In this document: piece by piece, positions 1 through 5,589 of the stretch
Numbering within the stretch: position 1 is the stretch's first letter
Layout of the letters: each line of letters begins with the position of its first letter
Position numbers and translations under genes: made by a program
DNA from: Pseudomonadota bacterium
GTDB taxonomy: Bacteria; Pseudomonadota; Alphaproteobacteria; JAAXGF01
Direction: 5' to 3'
Length of the DNA: 8,258 nt
NCBI GenBank assembly: GCA_022563655.1
Contig: JADFMW010000123.1
Coordinates: forward strand, 1-8,258
The notes under the pieces: model-generated
What the model was told of the DNA's origin: nothing
The model's input: the letters and a program-made list of their open reading frames with translations, nothing else
Database searches by the model: none

Positions 1-2
1 AG

Positions 3-203
3 GCCTATGCCCAGTCCGCCCGTGATCGCAAAAAGATCGAGAGGTTGTTCGGGGAAGCGAAGCGCAATCTGGCATTTACGAGGCTCCGATTGCGCGGCTT
101 GAGCGGCGCCAAGGATGAGTTCCTGCTGACGGCAACGGTGCAGAACCTGAGACGTCTGGTCAAACTCGTCTCAAGACCGCCGCCCAGACCGGTGATGGCC
201 TGA
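3..203 (+). CDS. IS1182-like transposase, C-terminal end (partial)
   Basis: The frame is open from the left edge to TGA at 201-203 and gives 66 residues. It begins AYAQSARDRKKIERLFGEAK and contains RLRLRGLSGAKDEF and LTATVQNLRRLVKL. This is the C-terminal pattern of DDE transposases of the IS1182/IS5-like group: a basic helix with the last acidic catalytic residue (the E of KKIERLFGEAK is the likely one), then RLRLRG and QNLRRL. The product would catalyse cut-and-paste transposition of its own element. Only the end is visible, so I cannot tell whether the element is intact. It points towards the RES/DUF4145 cassette, and its probable right terminus lies about 120 bp downstream. The family call rests on remembered motif similarity. 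Confidence 0.8.
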   Translation, partial: AYAQSARDRKKIERLFGEAKRNLAFTRLRLRGLSGAKDEFLLTATVQNLRRLVKLVSRPPPRPVMA

Positions 204-246
204 TCCATGCGGAAAAACGACAACCGAACAGGCAAAAAATGCAAAA

Positions 247-273
247 CCCGCCCCGGCATCAGTCGGAGGCGGG
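247..273 (-). terminator. G+C-rich hairpin with T-rich flanks at the end of the IS
   Basis: The arms CCCGCC (247-252) and GGCGGG (268-273) pair, and CCG (253-255) pairs with CGG (264-266) around one bulged A. On the minus strand the stem is followed by TTTTGCATTTTTTG, so it could terminate transcription coming from the DUF4145 gene. On the plus strand it is followed by an A-rich tract, so it is not a classical terminator for the transposase. It lies inside the probable IS end, where such hairpins can shield an element from outside transcription. Confidence 0.5.
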
Positions 274-322
274 AGAAAAAGTTTGCTTCTATTAGAAGCG
301 GACAGTGAGAACGGCTTCTGGC

Positions 323-342
323 CGGAGTTCTTCAACAGCCTC
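323..342. repeat. Probable right terminal inverted repeat of the IS
   Basis: The string GAGTTCTTCAACAGCCTC (325-342) resembles the ends of IS1182-type elements, whose left ends begin roughly GAGGCTGTTGAA. It lies about 120 bp after the transposase stop, a normal place for the right end. The left end and the target-site duplication are outside the window, so the boundary is an inference. Confidence 0.5.
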
Positions 343-376
343 AGCCATAAGCAGACCTAATCTACATGTCTAAAGT

Positions 377-409
377 TTGCCTTACGGCTTTACGCTTCAG
401 CCACGGCAA
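377..409. other. Stem-loop between the IS end and the DUF4145 gene
   Basis: TTGCC (377-381) pairs with GGCAA (405-409), and GGCT (386-389) pairs with AGCC (399-402) across a small internal loop. It begins 13 nt past the stop of the DUF4145 gene when read on the minus strand, where the downstream sequence is ACTTTAG without a long T run. It may be a weak terminator or 3'-end stabiliser. Confidence 0.3.
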
Positions 410-421
410 GAAGCACTAAAA

Positions 422-1084
422 CTAATTCTTTTTCTGCGAGGGGCGCGGGGGAATGTGAACTTTCGCAGCCTCAAGCATTGGGCCGGAAATATAACTTTGA
501 TTTATAAGAAATTCCATGAGCTCCAACATGTTTTCCAATAAGGCCCACGGAGGCTTATAACCCCTATGCGCTGCGGCAGACCCGCCTTCGATCACTGTAT
601 CGTAAAGTTCGCGTTGTTTATCACTGATTATCTTTTTCTCAACCAACGCATCTAGCTTCTTTTCAAAACCACCAATATCTTCAACCAGATAGGTCATTAC
701 ATGGTCCATGACGGATCGTATGCCCATACTCATCAATCGATGATGGCCATAATCCGCAGCTTCATAAACCTCCTTTAGTAGGCTAAATAGAACCGGATCA
801 CGATCCTCAAGCTGATCTAGCCAATCCGGTCTTCTGCGTTTGGTTCGCGGTGGATAATAGGTGATTTCCATGTGTCCATGATCCCACTCAGAAAACCAAA
901 ACTCCTCCCGAATAGATGCGGTCTTACAGCCCAGACATTGAATAAATTTGTATATGTACCCCCATGAAGTGCCATCGCGCTCCTCCGCGGAATTCTCGGC
1001 AACGCTTAGGATTTCATGGTCCGTTTCAACCCAACACTTCACGCATGAGCATTTCAAAGTGTTTATTTTGGGTTTGTTTGCCAT
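422..1084 (-). CDS. DUF4145 domain protein with N-terminal zinc ribbon
   Basis: The protein has 220 residues. Residues 12-17 (CSCVKC) and 50-53 (CLGC) form two CxxC knuckles of a probable zinc ribbon. Residues about 110-195 match DUF4145: IRSVMDHVMTYLV, then EKKLDALVEKKIISDKQREL, then a GGSAAAHRGYKP segment with His173. To my knowledge DUF4145 is grouped with HEPN-like all-helical domains and occurs in restriction-modification and other defence contexts. The RX4-6H ribonuclease motif of active HEPN proteins is not obvious here, because no Arg lies 5-7 residues before His173, so RNase activity should not be assumed. The ATG sits 7 bp after the stop of the upstream gene with no clear Shine-Dalgarno, which suggests translational coupling. 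G+C is well below that of the catabolic operon. The family call is fairly sure; the function is unknown. Confidence 0.85.
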   Translation of the reverse strand: MANKPKINTLKCSCVKCWVETDHEILSVAENSAEERDGTSWGYIYKFIQCLGCKTASIREEFWFSEWDHGHMEITYYPPRTKRRRPDWLDQLEDRDPVLFSLLKEVYEAADYGHHRLMSMGIRSVMDHVMTYLVEDIGGFEKKLDALVEKKIISDKQRELYDTVIEGGSAAAHRGYKPPWALLENMLELMEFLINQSYISGPMLEAAKVHIPPRPSQKKN

Positions 1085-1091
1085 AGAGATT

Positions 1092-1433
1092 TCAGAGTGA
1101 TCGTAAGCACTTGAAAATTACGTTCACTGGACCAATCGGCATTTCAATCCGGACCGGCTCTTGCGTTTCCAACGCTTTTGCGGGAATTTTCGCAGAGAAT
1201 GGTACCTTTTGAACATCAGGGCTGGCTGGTATGCCCTGAACGAGCGTTGCTCCCGGGGGCACAGTCAAAACAAGATCAAAGAGAATATCGCTTCCAGCTT
1301 CGGTAATCGATCCATCGTACAGAACGCCTCCAACATCAGCCCCCGTAATCCTATTGTTTTGCACCAGCAGTAGCCCCATACCCCAGTCCGCGACTCCGCG
1401 AAACGTGATGGAATAAATCCCAGAAATTGCCAC
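1092..1433 (-). CDS. Small GrlR-like protein (conserved hypothetical)
   Basis: About 113 residues with a compact beta-rich pattern. The N-terminal stretch GIYSITFRGVADWGMGLLLV, then ITGADVGGVLYDGS, recalls the GrlR family (a small beta-barrel first known as a type III secretion regulator), whose members share a G-I-Y-x-I-x-F start, a G-x-G-x-L strand and a G-(G/A)-D-x-G turn. The C-terminal part ends in GPVNVIFKCLRSL. There is no signal peptide or membrane segment. Two starts are possible. ATG at 1437-1439 lies only 1 nt from AGGGAG (1441-1446). GTG at 1431-1433 lies 7 nt from it and gives a product beginning MAISGIY, so I prefer the GTG; the ATG form has 115 residues. It sits between the RES gene (33-bp gap) and the DUF4145 gene (7-bp gap), so it is probably co-transcribed. 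An antitoxin, chaperone or sensor role for the cassette is possible but unproven. Confidence 0.7.
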   Translation of the reverse strand: MAISGIYSITFRGVADWGMGLLLVQNNRITGADVGGVLYDGSITEAGSDILFDLVLTVPPGATLVQGIPASPDVQKVPFSAKIPAKALETQEPVRIEMPIGPVNVIFKCLRSL

Positions 1434-1465
1434 AATCATTCTCCCTTGTCTTCAAGGCCAGTCTA

Positions 1466-2362
1466 TCAAGAAACGCCCTTGCCACCGTTGGCGGCGGCAT
1501 CTTCACCTGAGCCGTCATCGAATTGTGTCTCATCCGCAGGACGTACATCCGTAATCACGGTCGTGAAATATTTACCATCGCGTAAGAACCAGGCGTTCGA
1601 GCATTCTTTGAATTCATATTCAATGCGAGTGACATTGAACAGCTGACAACTCCTAAATTCAGCAGCATTCACATCGAAAAGAGCCACGTTGTATCCCCCG
1701 CCGCTTAACGCACTCTTGTAAACTATGCCGTCGAAATTTTGGGCAAGAAATATTTCAGCAATTATTTGAGTGGGCACATAATTTACATACTCATCATCAG
1801 GTCCTACCGGGCGAGAAAACGCATTATCAATATCCGCCCAAACCGCTTGCTCAGTTTGCTCAGGAGATAGGTTGTCCCACTGGTCTTCCGGCACGCCCAG
1901 GAGATAGCTCCAGCCACCAGCTTTACCGTGGTTTTTCGAGCAATCAAACAATCGCAATTCTCTCGTGGTCTTGAATGCCGCCACTGATACGAGCGATCCG
2001 GACCACGGGCGCACTTCGGATATCGCGGTTTTGCGGTCGGTGGCAAGGTAAAGGTACGCAATTCCACGGGGGTTTACCCGCCCCTCCGGCGGGTTCCGGT
2101 CTGGGGGTATCATTCTTTCGGGTGAGAAAGGAGCATCCTCCACCCATTCGTGGCCCTCATTATCGCTCCTTCGCCACTCGCGACTTCCATTCCGGGCGCG
2201 CCATAAAGTAGTTCCAACCTTAAGGATAGTTTCACGATCTTTACCGCCGCTCGAGACCGCCTGGAGAAATGCAGTGACTTCTTCGGAGTGAATGAACCGC
2301 CTTCTGCCTCGAACCGCGTTGGCAAACTCTTGATAATCGTGGACAGACTTGAAACTAGTCAT
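1466..2362 (-). CDS. Long-form RES domain protein (predicted NAD-degrading toxin fold)
   Basis: The protein has 298 residues. The three signature residues of the RES domain are visible: Arg55 in LWRAR, Glu116 in TAISEVRP, and Ser217 in DGIVYKSALSGGGYNVALF, with Asn225 near the end. Short RES toxins of Xre/RES pairs have an ADP-ribosyltransferase-like fold and deplete NAD+. Here about 60 residues separate the Arg and Glu, with a PPDRNPPEGRVNPRGIAYLY segment typical of the longer RES subfamily, and there are extensions at both ends (1-50 and about 232-298, the latter with an acidic Gly/Ala-rich tail). No membrane segment or signal peptide is present. ATG at 2360-2362 has only a weak GAGAG upstream and overlaps a small upstream frame by ATGA. 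It is the first long gene of a three-gene low-G+C cassette. No Xre antitoxin is adjacent, so immunity, if this is a toxin, must come from elsewhere or from its two neighbours. NADase activity is inferred from the family. Confidence 0.88.
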   Translation of the reverse strand: MTSFKSVHDYQEFANAVRGRRRFIHSEEVTAFLQAVSSGGKDRETILKVGTTLWRARNGSREWRRSDNEGHEWVEDAPFSPERMIPPDRNPPEGRVNPRGIAYLYLATDRKTAISEVRPWSGSLVSVAAFKTTRELRLFDCSKNHGKAGGWSYLLGVPEDQWDNLSPEQTEQAVWADIDNAFSRPVGPDDEYVNYVPTQIIAEIFLAQNFDGIVYKSALSGGGYNVALFDVNAAEFRSCQLFNVTRIEYEFKECSNAWFLRDGKYFTTVITDVRPADETQFDDGSGEDAAANGGKGVS

Positions 2363-2448
2363 TGGGCTCTCATTTTACCCCTAATGATTGCTGCCGGCAG
2401 GAATCTCAAGACAAGCACGGCGAGACCAGTGGCAGCTAGATCGCTCAT
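2359..2448 (-). CDS. Possible 29-residue leader ORF upstream of RES
   Basis: An ATG at 2446-2448 opens 29 codons reading MSDLAATGLAVLVLRFLPAA and ends in KMRAQ. It stops at 2359-2361, so its TGA overlaps the RES start codon (ATGA). The centre is hydrophobic, like a short membrane segment. The same frame stays open further upstream, with no ATG but with TTG codons. There is no clear Shine-Dalgarno. It could be a coupling leader peptide, the worn end of a lost partner gene, or chance. I do not recognise it. Confidence 0.3.
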   Translation of the reverse strand: MSDLAATGLAVLVLRFLPAAIIRGKMRAQ

Positions 2449-2481
2449 GGCGGGCCGTTTAGCAAATTTCTCAGGTGAGTT

Positions 2482-2511
2482 TATATGATCGCGCTTAGCT
2501 TCCAAAAGCAA
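2482..2511 (-). promoter_or_regulatory. Candidate promoter for the RES cassette
   Basis: On the minus strand TTGCTT (2506-2511) is followed after 18 nt by CATATA (2482-2487), within the AT-rich string CATATAAAC. This would place the start of transcription about 115 nt before the RES start codon. The match to consensus is moderate and it is the only AT-rich -10-like site seen in this gap. Confidence 0.3.
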
Positions 2512-2633
2512 TTGACGCCAAAAGATGGCCTTGCTTGTTGCGCAGGTCCTAATGCCCGCTCCGGGTCAGGAGTGGCTGTACCGATGACTGTGCGCCAAGT
2601 TCTGCCGTTGGGCGCAAAGAAGACATGATCCGC

Positions 2634-2667
2634 TAAAAAGCCGACGTTCCGAGCGTTGTTTCGACGG
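2634..2667 (-). terminator. Weak candidate terminator after the CoA-transferase gene
   Basis: Read on the minus strand, CCGTCG (2662-2667) can pair with CGTCGG (2641-2646) with one T-T mismatch, and the stem is followed by CTTTTTAG. It begins about 30 nt after the CaiB/BaiF stop. The stem is short and the loop is about 15 nt, so it is only a candidate. Confidence 0.3.
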
Positions 2668-2695
2668 AATGTCAAACTGAGACACTACCCGCCGC

Positions 2696-3883
2696 CTAGA
2701 TCACCTTCGCTTCGCGCAGGGCCTCGATCCGCGCGGCGCCGTAGCCGAGGCCGCGGAGGATGTCGTCGGTGTCGGCGCCGAGCGCGGGCGCGGGCCGCGC
2801 CGGGGCGTCCTCGCCCGGGCAGCGCACCGGCGGCGCCACCATGCGGTAGGCCCCGGCGCTGGGATGGGTGAGCGTCTGAAGGCCGCCGGTCTCGGCGACG
2901 AAGGGGTTGTCGAGCGCCGCGGCGAGGTCGTTGATCGGCGCCGCCGGCACCACGCCGGCGAAGACGTCGAGCCACTGCCGGGTCGAGCGCTTCTTGAACT
3001 CCTCATCGAGCAGCGTTGTGACGAGGTCGCGGTTTTCCAGCCGCTCCTTGAAGGTCCGGAAACGGGCGTCGTCGGCCCACTCCGGCCTCTCGAGCGCGCC
3101 GCACAGCGCCGGCCAGAACTTCTCCTTGTTGCACATGATGAAGATCCAGCCGTCGGCCGTGGGATAGAGCTGGCAGGGCACGAGCGACGGATGCGCCGAG
3201 CGCGCCAATCGGTCCTGGGCCACGCCCTGGTTGAGATACCAGGTGGCGAGGTAGTTGAGGTTGCCGAGGGCCACGTCGAACAGGCTGACGTCGATGTCGC
3301 GGCCGGCGCCGCGCGCCCGCGCATCGGTCAGCGCCGCCAGCAGGGCATAGGCGAGCGCCAACCCGGCCATCATGTCGACGATCGAGAGCCCGAACCGCGT
3401 CGGCGGCCCGCCGGGCTCGCCGGTGAGCTGAAAATACCCGGCCTCGGCCTGCATCAGATAGTCGAAGCCCGGCCAGCTCGCGCGCGGGCCGGTGCGCCCG
3501 TAAGCCGTGAGGTGGACGCAGACGATCTTGGGGTTGTGCGCGCGCAGGCGATCGTAGGTCAGCCCGAGCTTGTCGGGCACGTCGCCGCGCAGGTTGCAGG
3601 TCAGAGCGTCGGCGCTCCGCGCCAGGTCGCCGAGCACCGCCTGGCCCTGCGCGCAGCCGAGGTCGAGGGTCAGGCTCTTCTTGTTGCGGTTGAAGCTGTG
3701 GAAGAACAGGCTGTCGCGAGGGCCGAAGAAGTAGGGCCCCACGTCGCGCGACATGTCGCCGCCGTCGCGCGGGTTCTCGATCTTGATGACCTCGGCGCCC
3801 TGGTCGGCGAGGAACATGGTGCCGAACGGCCCGGCGCCGTACTGCTCGACCGCAAGCACCCGCACGCCCGCCAACGGCAGCAT
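2696..3883 (-). CDS. CaiB/BaiF family III CoA-transferase
   Basis: The protein has 395 residues, the usual family length. The N-terminus LPLAGVRVLAVEQYGAGPF, then LADQGAEVIKIENP and GGDMSRDVGP, is the classic nucleotide/CoA-binding start of the family. Asp170 in FGLSIVDMMAGLALAYALLA sits where formyl-CoA transferase has its catalytic Asp169, which forms the acyl-aspartyl anhydride. YGRTGP (128-133) and the FDYLMQAEAGYFQLTGEPGG segment are also family features. Such enzymes move CoA between carboxylic acids, for example from succinyl-CoA to a substrate acid. It is cytosolic. ATG at 3881-3883 lies 10 bp after the acyl-CoA dehydrogenase stop and is preceded by GAGG overlapping that stop. A longer open frame running upstream to 4255 is only a shadow of the dehydrogenase gene. 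This is the last gene of the operon and probably activates the pathway substrate. The substrate is unknown. Confidence 0.95.
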   Translation of the reverse strand: MLPLAGVRVLAVEQYGAGPFGTMFLADQGAEVIKIENPRDGGDMSRDVGPYFFGPRDSLFFHSFNRNKKSLTLDLGCAQGQAVLGDLARSADALTCNLRGDVPDKLGLTYDRLRAHNPKIVCVHLTAYGRTGPRASWPGFDYLMQAEAGYFQLTGEPGGPPTRFGLSIVDMMAGLALAYALLAALTDARARGAGRDIDVSLFDVALGNLNYLATWYLNQGVAQDRLARSAHPSLVPCQLYPTADGWIFIMCNKEKFWPALCGALERPEWADDARFRTFKERLENRDLVTTLLDEEFKKRSTRQWLDVFAGVVPAAPINDLAAALDNPFVAETGGLQTLTHPSAGAYRMVAPPVRCPGEDAPARPAPALGADTDDILRGLGYGAARIEALREAKVI

Positions 3884-3893
3884 GGCCGGGGCC

Positions 3894-5048
3894 TCAGACC
3901 GGGGAGCGCTCGATGAGCTGGCGGGCGATGACGATGCGCTGCAGCTCGTTGGTGCCCTCGCCGATGGCGAGCAACGGCGCGTCGCGGTAATAGCGCTCGA
4001 TGTTGAACTCCTTGGAATAGCCGTAGGCGCCGTGGATGCGCATCGCCTCGAGGCTGTTGTCGAGCGCGGCTTCGGTGGCGAACAGCTTGGCCATCCCCGC
4101 TTCGAGATCGCAGCGGCGGCCCGAATCGTAAGCCTGGGCCGCCGATTCGACCAACAGCCGCGCGGCCTCGAGGCGCGTCGCCATGTCGGCGAGCTTGATC
4201 TGGATGGTCTGGTGCTCGCAGATCGGCTTGCCGAAGGTCTTGCGGCTCTGCGCATAGGCCACCGACTCTTCGAGGCAGGCGCGGGCGATGCCGACGCCGC
4301 GGGCGGCGACGTTGATGCGCCCGAGCTCGAGCCCGCTCAAGATCTGCTGCATCCCCTTGCCTTCCTTGCCGCCGATCAGATTGTCCGCCGGCACGCGGCA
4401 GTCCTCGAACGCCAGCTCGGCGGTGTCGATGCCCAGGTAGCCGAGCTTCGCGAGTTTGCGCCCGACCCTCAAGCCGTCGCCTTTCTCGACGAGCAGCAGG
4501 CTCATTCCCTTGTGCCGCGGCTCGGCGTCGGGATCGGTCTTCACCAGCACGGCCAGGATATGGCCCTCGATCGCGTTGGTTATCCAGGTCTTGGTGCCGT
4601 TTACGACGTAGTGCTCGCCGTCGCGCCGCGCCCGCGTGCGGATGGCCTGGAGATCGCTGCCGCAGTCGGGCTCGGTGAGCGCGATGCCGCCGCGCAGCTC
4701 GCCCGACGCGAAGCGCGGCAGATAGCGCCGCTTCTGTTGCTCGGTGCCGAAGCGCTGCACCGCCGCCGCCATGATCAGGTGCGAGTTGAAGACGCCGGTG
4801 ATCGACATCCACGCCGCCGACACCCGCTCGACGATCTTGGCGTAGGTCGTGGCCGGCAACCCGAGCCCGCCGTATTCCGGCGCGATGGTGGCGCCGAACA
4901 GGCCGAGCTCTTTCATCTTCTCGACGATGTCGCCGGGGTAGGCGTCGGCCGCTTCGAGCTCGTGGGCGTAAGGCTTGACGTCGCGCTCCAGGAAGCGCTC
5001 GACGCTGTCGAGGATCAGGTCCTCGTCGGCGGCGCCAGGGCTGTCCAA
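3894..5048 (-). CDS. Acyl-CoA dehydrogenase, medium/short-chain type
   Basis: The protein has 384 residues, normal for this flavoenzyme family, which introduces a 2,3 double bond into acyl-CoA and passes electrons to ETF. The flavin and substrate signatures are present: GGIALTEPDCGSDL and TKTWITNA in the middle domain, RKTFGKPICEHQTIQIKLAD in the C-terminal helical domain, and the ending YYRDAPLLAIGEGTNELQR, where Glu364 of GEGT matches the catalytic base of MCAD-like members. EYGGLGLPATTYAKIVE is the standard N-terminal domain motif. The start is TTG (5046-5048). It has GAGGAG (5056-5061) seven nt upstream, overlapping the MaoC stop as TGAGGAG, which decides the start. It sits third in the operon, with 11 and 10 bp to its neighbours. 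The acyl substrate is not evident; the operon context suggests a short, possibly branched or dicarboxylic acyl-CoA. Confidence 0.95.
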   Translation of the reverse strand: MDSPGAADEDLILDSVERFLERDVKPYAHELEAADAYPGDIVEKMKELGLFGATIAPEYGGLGLPATTYAKIVERVSAAWMSITGVFNSHLIMAAAVQRFGTEQQKRRYLPRFASGELRGGIALTEPDCGSDLQAIRTRARRDGEHYVVNGTKTWITNAIEGHILAVLVKTDPDAEPRHKGMSLLLVEKGDGLRVGRKLAKLGYLGIDTAELAFEDCRVPADNLIGGKEGKGMQQILSGLELGRINVAARGVGIARACLEESVAYAQSRKTFGKPICEHQTIQIKLADMATRLEAARLLVESAAQAYDSGRRCDLEAGMAKLFATEAALDNSLEAMRIHGAYGYSKEFNIERYYRDAPLLAIGEGTNELQRIVIARQLIERSPV

Positions 5049-5055
5049 GTCGGCG

Positions 5056-5061
5056 CTCCTC
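5056..5061 (-). promoter_or_regulatory. Shine-Dalgarno GAGGAG that fixes a TTG start
   Basis: GAGGAG overlaps the TGA of the MaoC-like gene (TGAGGAG) and lies 7 nt before TTG at 5046-5048. No ATG or GTG is available between it and the conserved N-terminal domain, so the acyl-CoA dehydrogenase very likely starts at this rare codon. Confidence 0.7.
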
Positions 5062-5578
5062 AGCCGTCGGCGATGTCGTCGACCGCATGCCCGCGCTTGG
5101 GCACCAGAAACGTCCGCTCGTAGGTCATGAACACCGTGCCGTCGTCCTTCGCGCCGGTGGTCTTGACGGTGACGATGCCTTGGTTGGGCCGCGACTTCGA
5201 TTCGCGCTTCGACAGCACCTCCGATTCGGCGTACAGGGTGTCGCCCGCGAACACCGGCGCGGTCAGCCGGATGTCATTCCACCCCAGGTTTGCGATGGCC
5301 TTCTGGCTGAGGTCGCTGACGCTCATGCCGGCGACGATGGCGAGGGTGAGCGCGCTGTTGACGAGCGGCCGGCCGAACTCGGTCTTGGCCGCGTACGCCG
5401 CGTCGAAATGCAGCGGGTGCGTGTTCATGGTGAGCAGCGTGAACCAAGTGTTGTCGGCCTCGCTGATGGTCCGCCCCGGCCGGTGCTCGTAGACGTCGCC
5501 GACCACGAAATCCTCGAAGTGGCGCCCGAACGATTCGCGGTAGCGGTTCGGCCCCACCTCCTTGCGCTCGACGACCAT
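5060..5578 (-). CDS. MaoC-like enoyl-CoA hydratase (hot-dog fold)
   Basis: The protein has 172 residues, a single hot-dog domain. Family features are GRTISEAD (36-42), the hydratase-2 region NTHPLHFDAAYAAKTEFGRP (52-71), and VNSALTLAIVAGM. R-specific hydratases have D-x-N-P-x-H, in which Asp and His activate water. Here the motif reads N-T-H-P-L-H, so His57 is kept but the Asp position is Asn52. This variant also occurs, as I recall, in MaoC relatives that act on mesaconyl- or itaconyl-type CoA esters, so it need not mean an inactive enzyme. ATG at 5576-5578 is 11 bp after the MmgE/PrpD stop with no strong Shine-Dalgarno. It is second in the operon and probably hydrates the enoyl-CoA made by the dehydrogenase. 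A much longer frame running upstream to 6448 is an artefact of the high G+C. Confidence 0.93.
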   Translation of the reverse strand: MVVERKEVGPNRYRESFGRHFEDFVVGDVYEHRPGRTISEADNTWFTLLTMNTHPLHFDAAYAAKTEFGRPLVNSALTLAIVAGMSVSDLSQKAIANLGWNDIRLTAPVFAGDTLYAESEVLSKRESKSRPNQGIVTVKTTGAKDDGTVFMTYERTFLVPKRGHAVDDIADG

Positions 5579-5589
5579 GGCGCCGCCGT

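Larger units (their letters stand above)
2363..2695. other. Intergenic gap between the RES cassette and the catabolic operon
   Basis: About 330 bases without a convincing long gene. It holds the 29-codon frame and candidate promoter of the RES cassette, a bulged hairpin TGCGCCAA/TTGGGCGCA (2591-2598 with 2608-2616), and an imperfect stem near 2641-2667. A 64-codon minus-strand frame (2481-2675) has no recognisable domain and no good ribosome-binding site. Base composition changes from mixed to strongly G+C-rich at about 2690, so the island border may lie here. Confidence 0.5.

Noticed and set aside
1804..2325. Overlapping 66- to 87-codon frames on both strands inside the RES gene
   Set aside because: They have no domain and no start signals, and they lie wholly within a gene whose conserved residues are all in one frame.
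2481..2675. 64-codon minus-strand frame in the gap before the RES cassette
   Set aside because: It matches no family I recognise and has no good start signal. It covers the hairpin and promoter-like sequence, so coding is not supported.
3670..5088. Arg-rich 472-codon minus-strand frame overlapping the dehydrogenase gene
   Set aside because: It is an out-of-frame shadow with low-complexity Arg/Ala composition. The frame of the real gene carries all catalytic motifs.
3753..5123. Long plus-strand open frame (456 codons) opposite the acyl-CoA dehydrogenase and CoA-transferase genes
   Set aside because: Its translation has no recognisable domain and mirrors the third-position G+C of two well-supported minus-strand genes. 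Long antisense frames are expected at this G+C.
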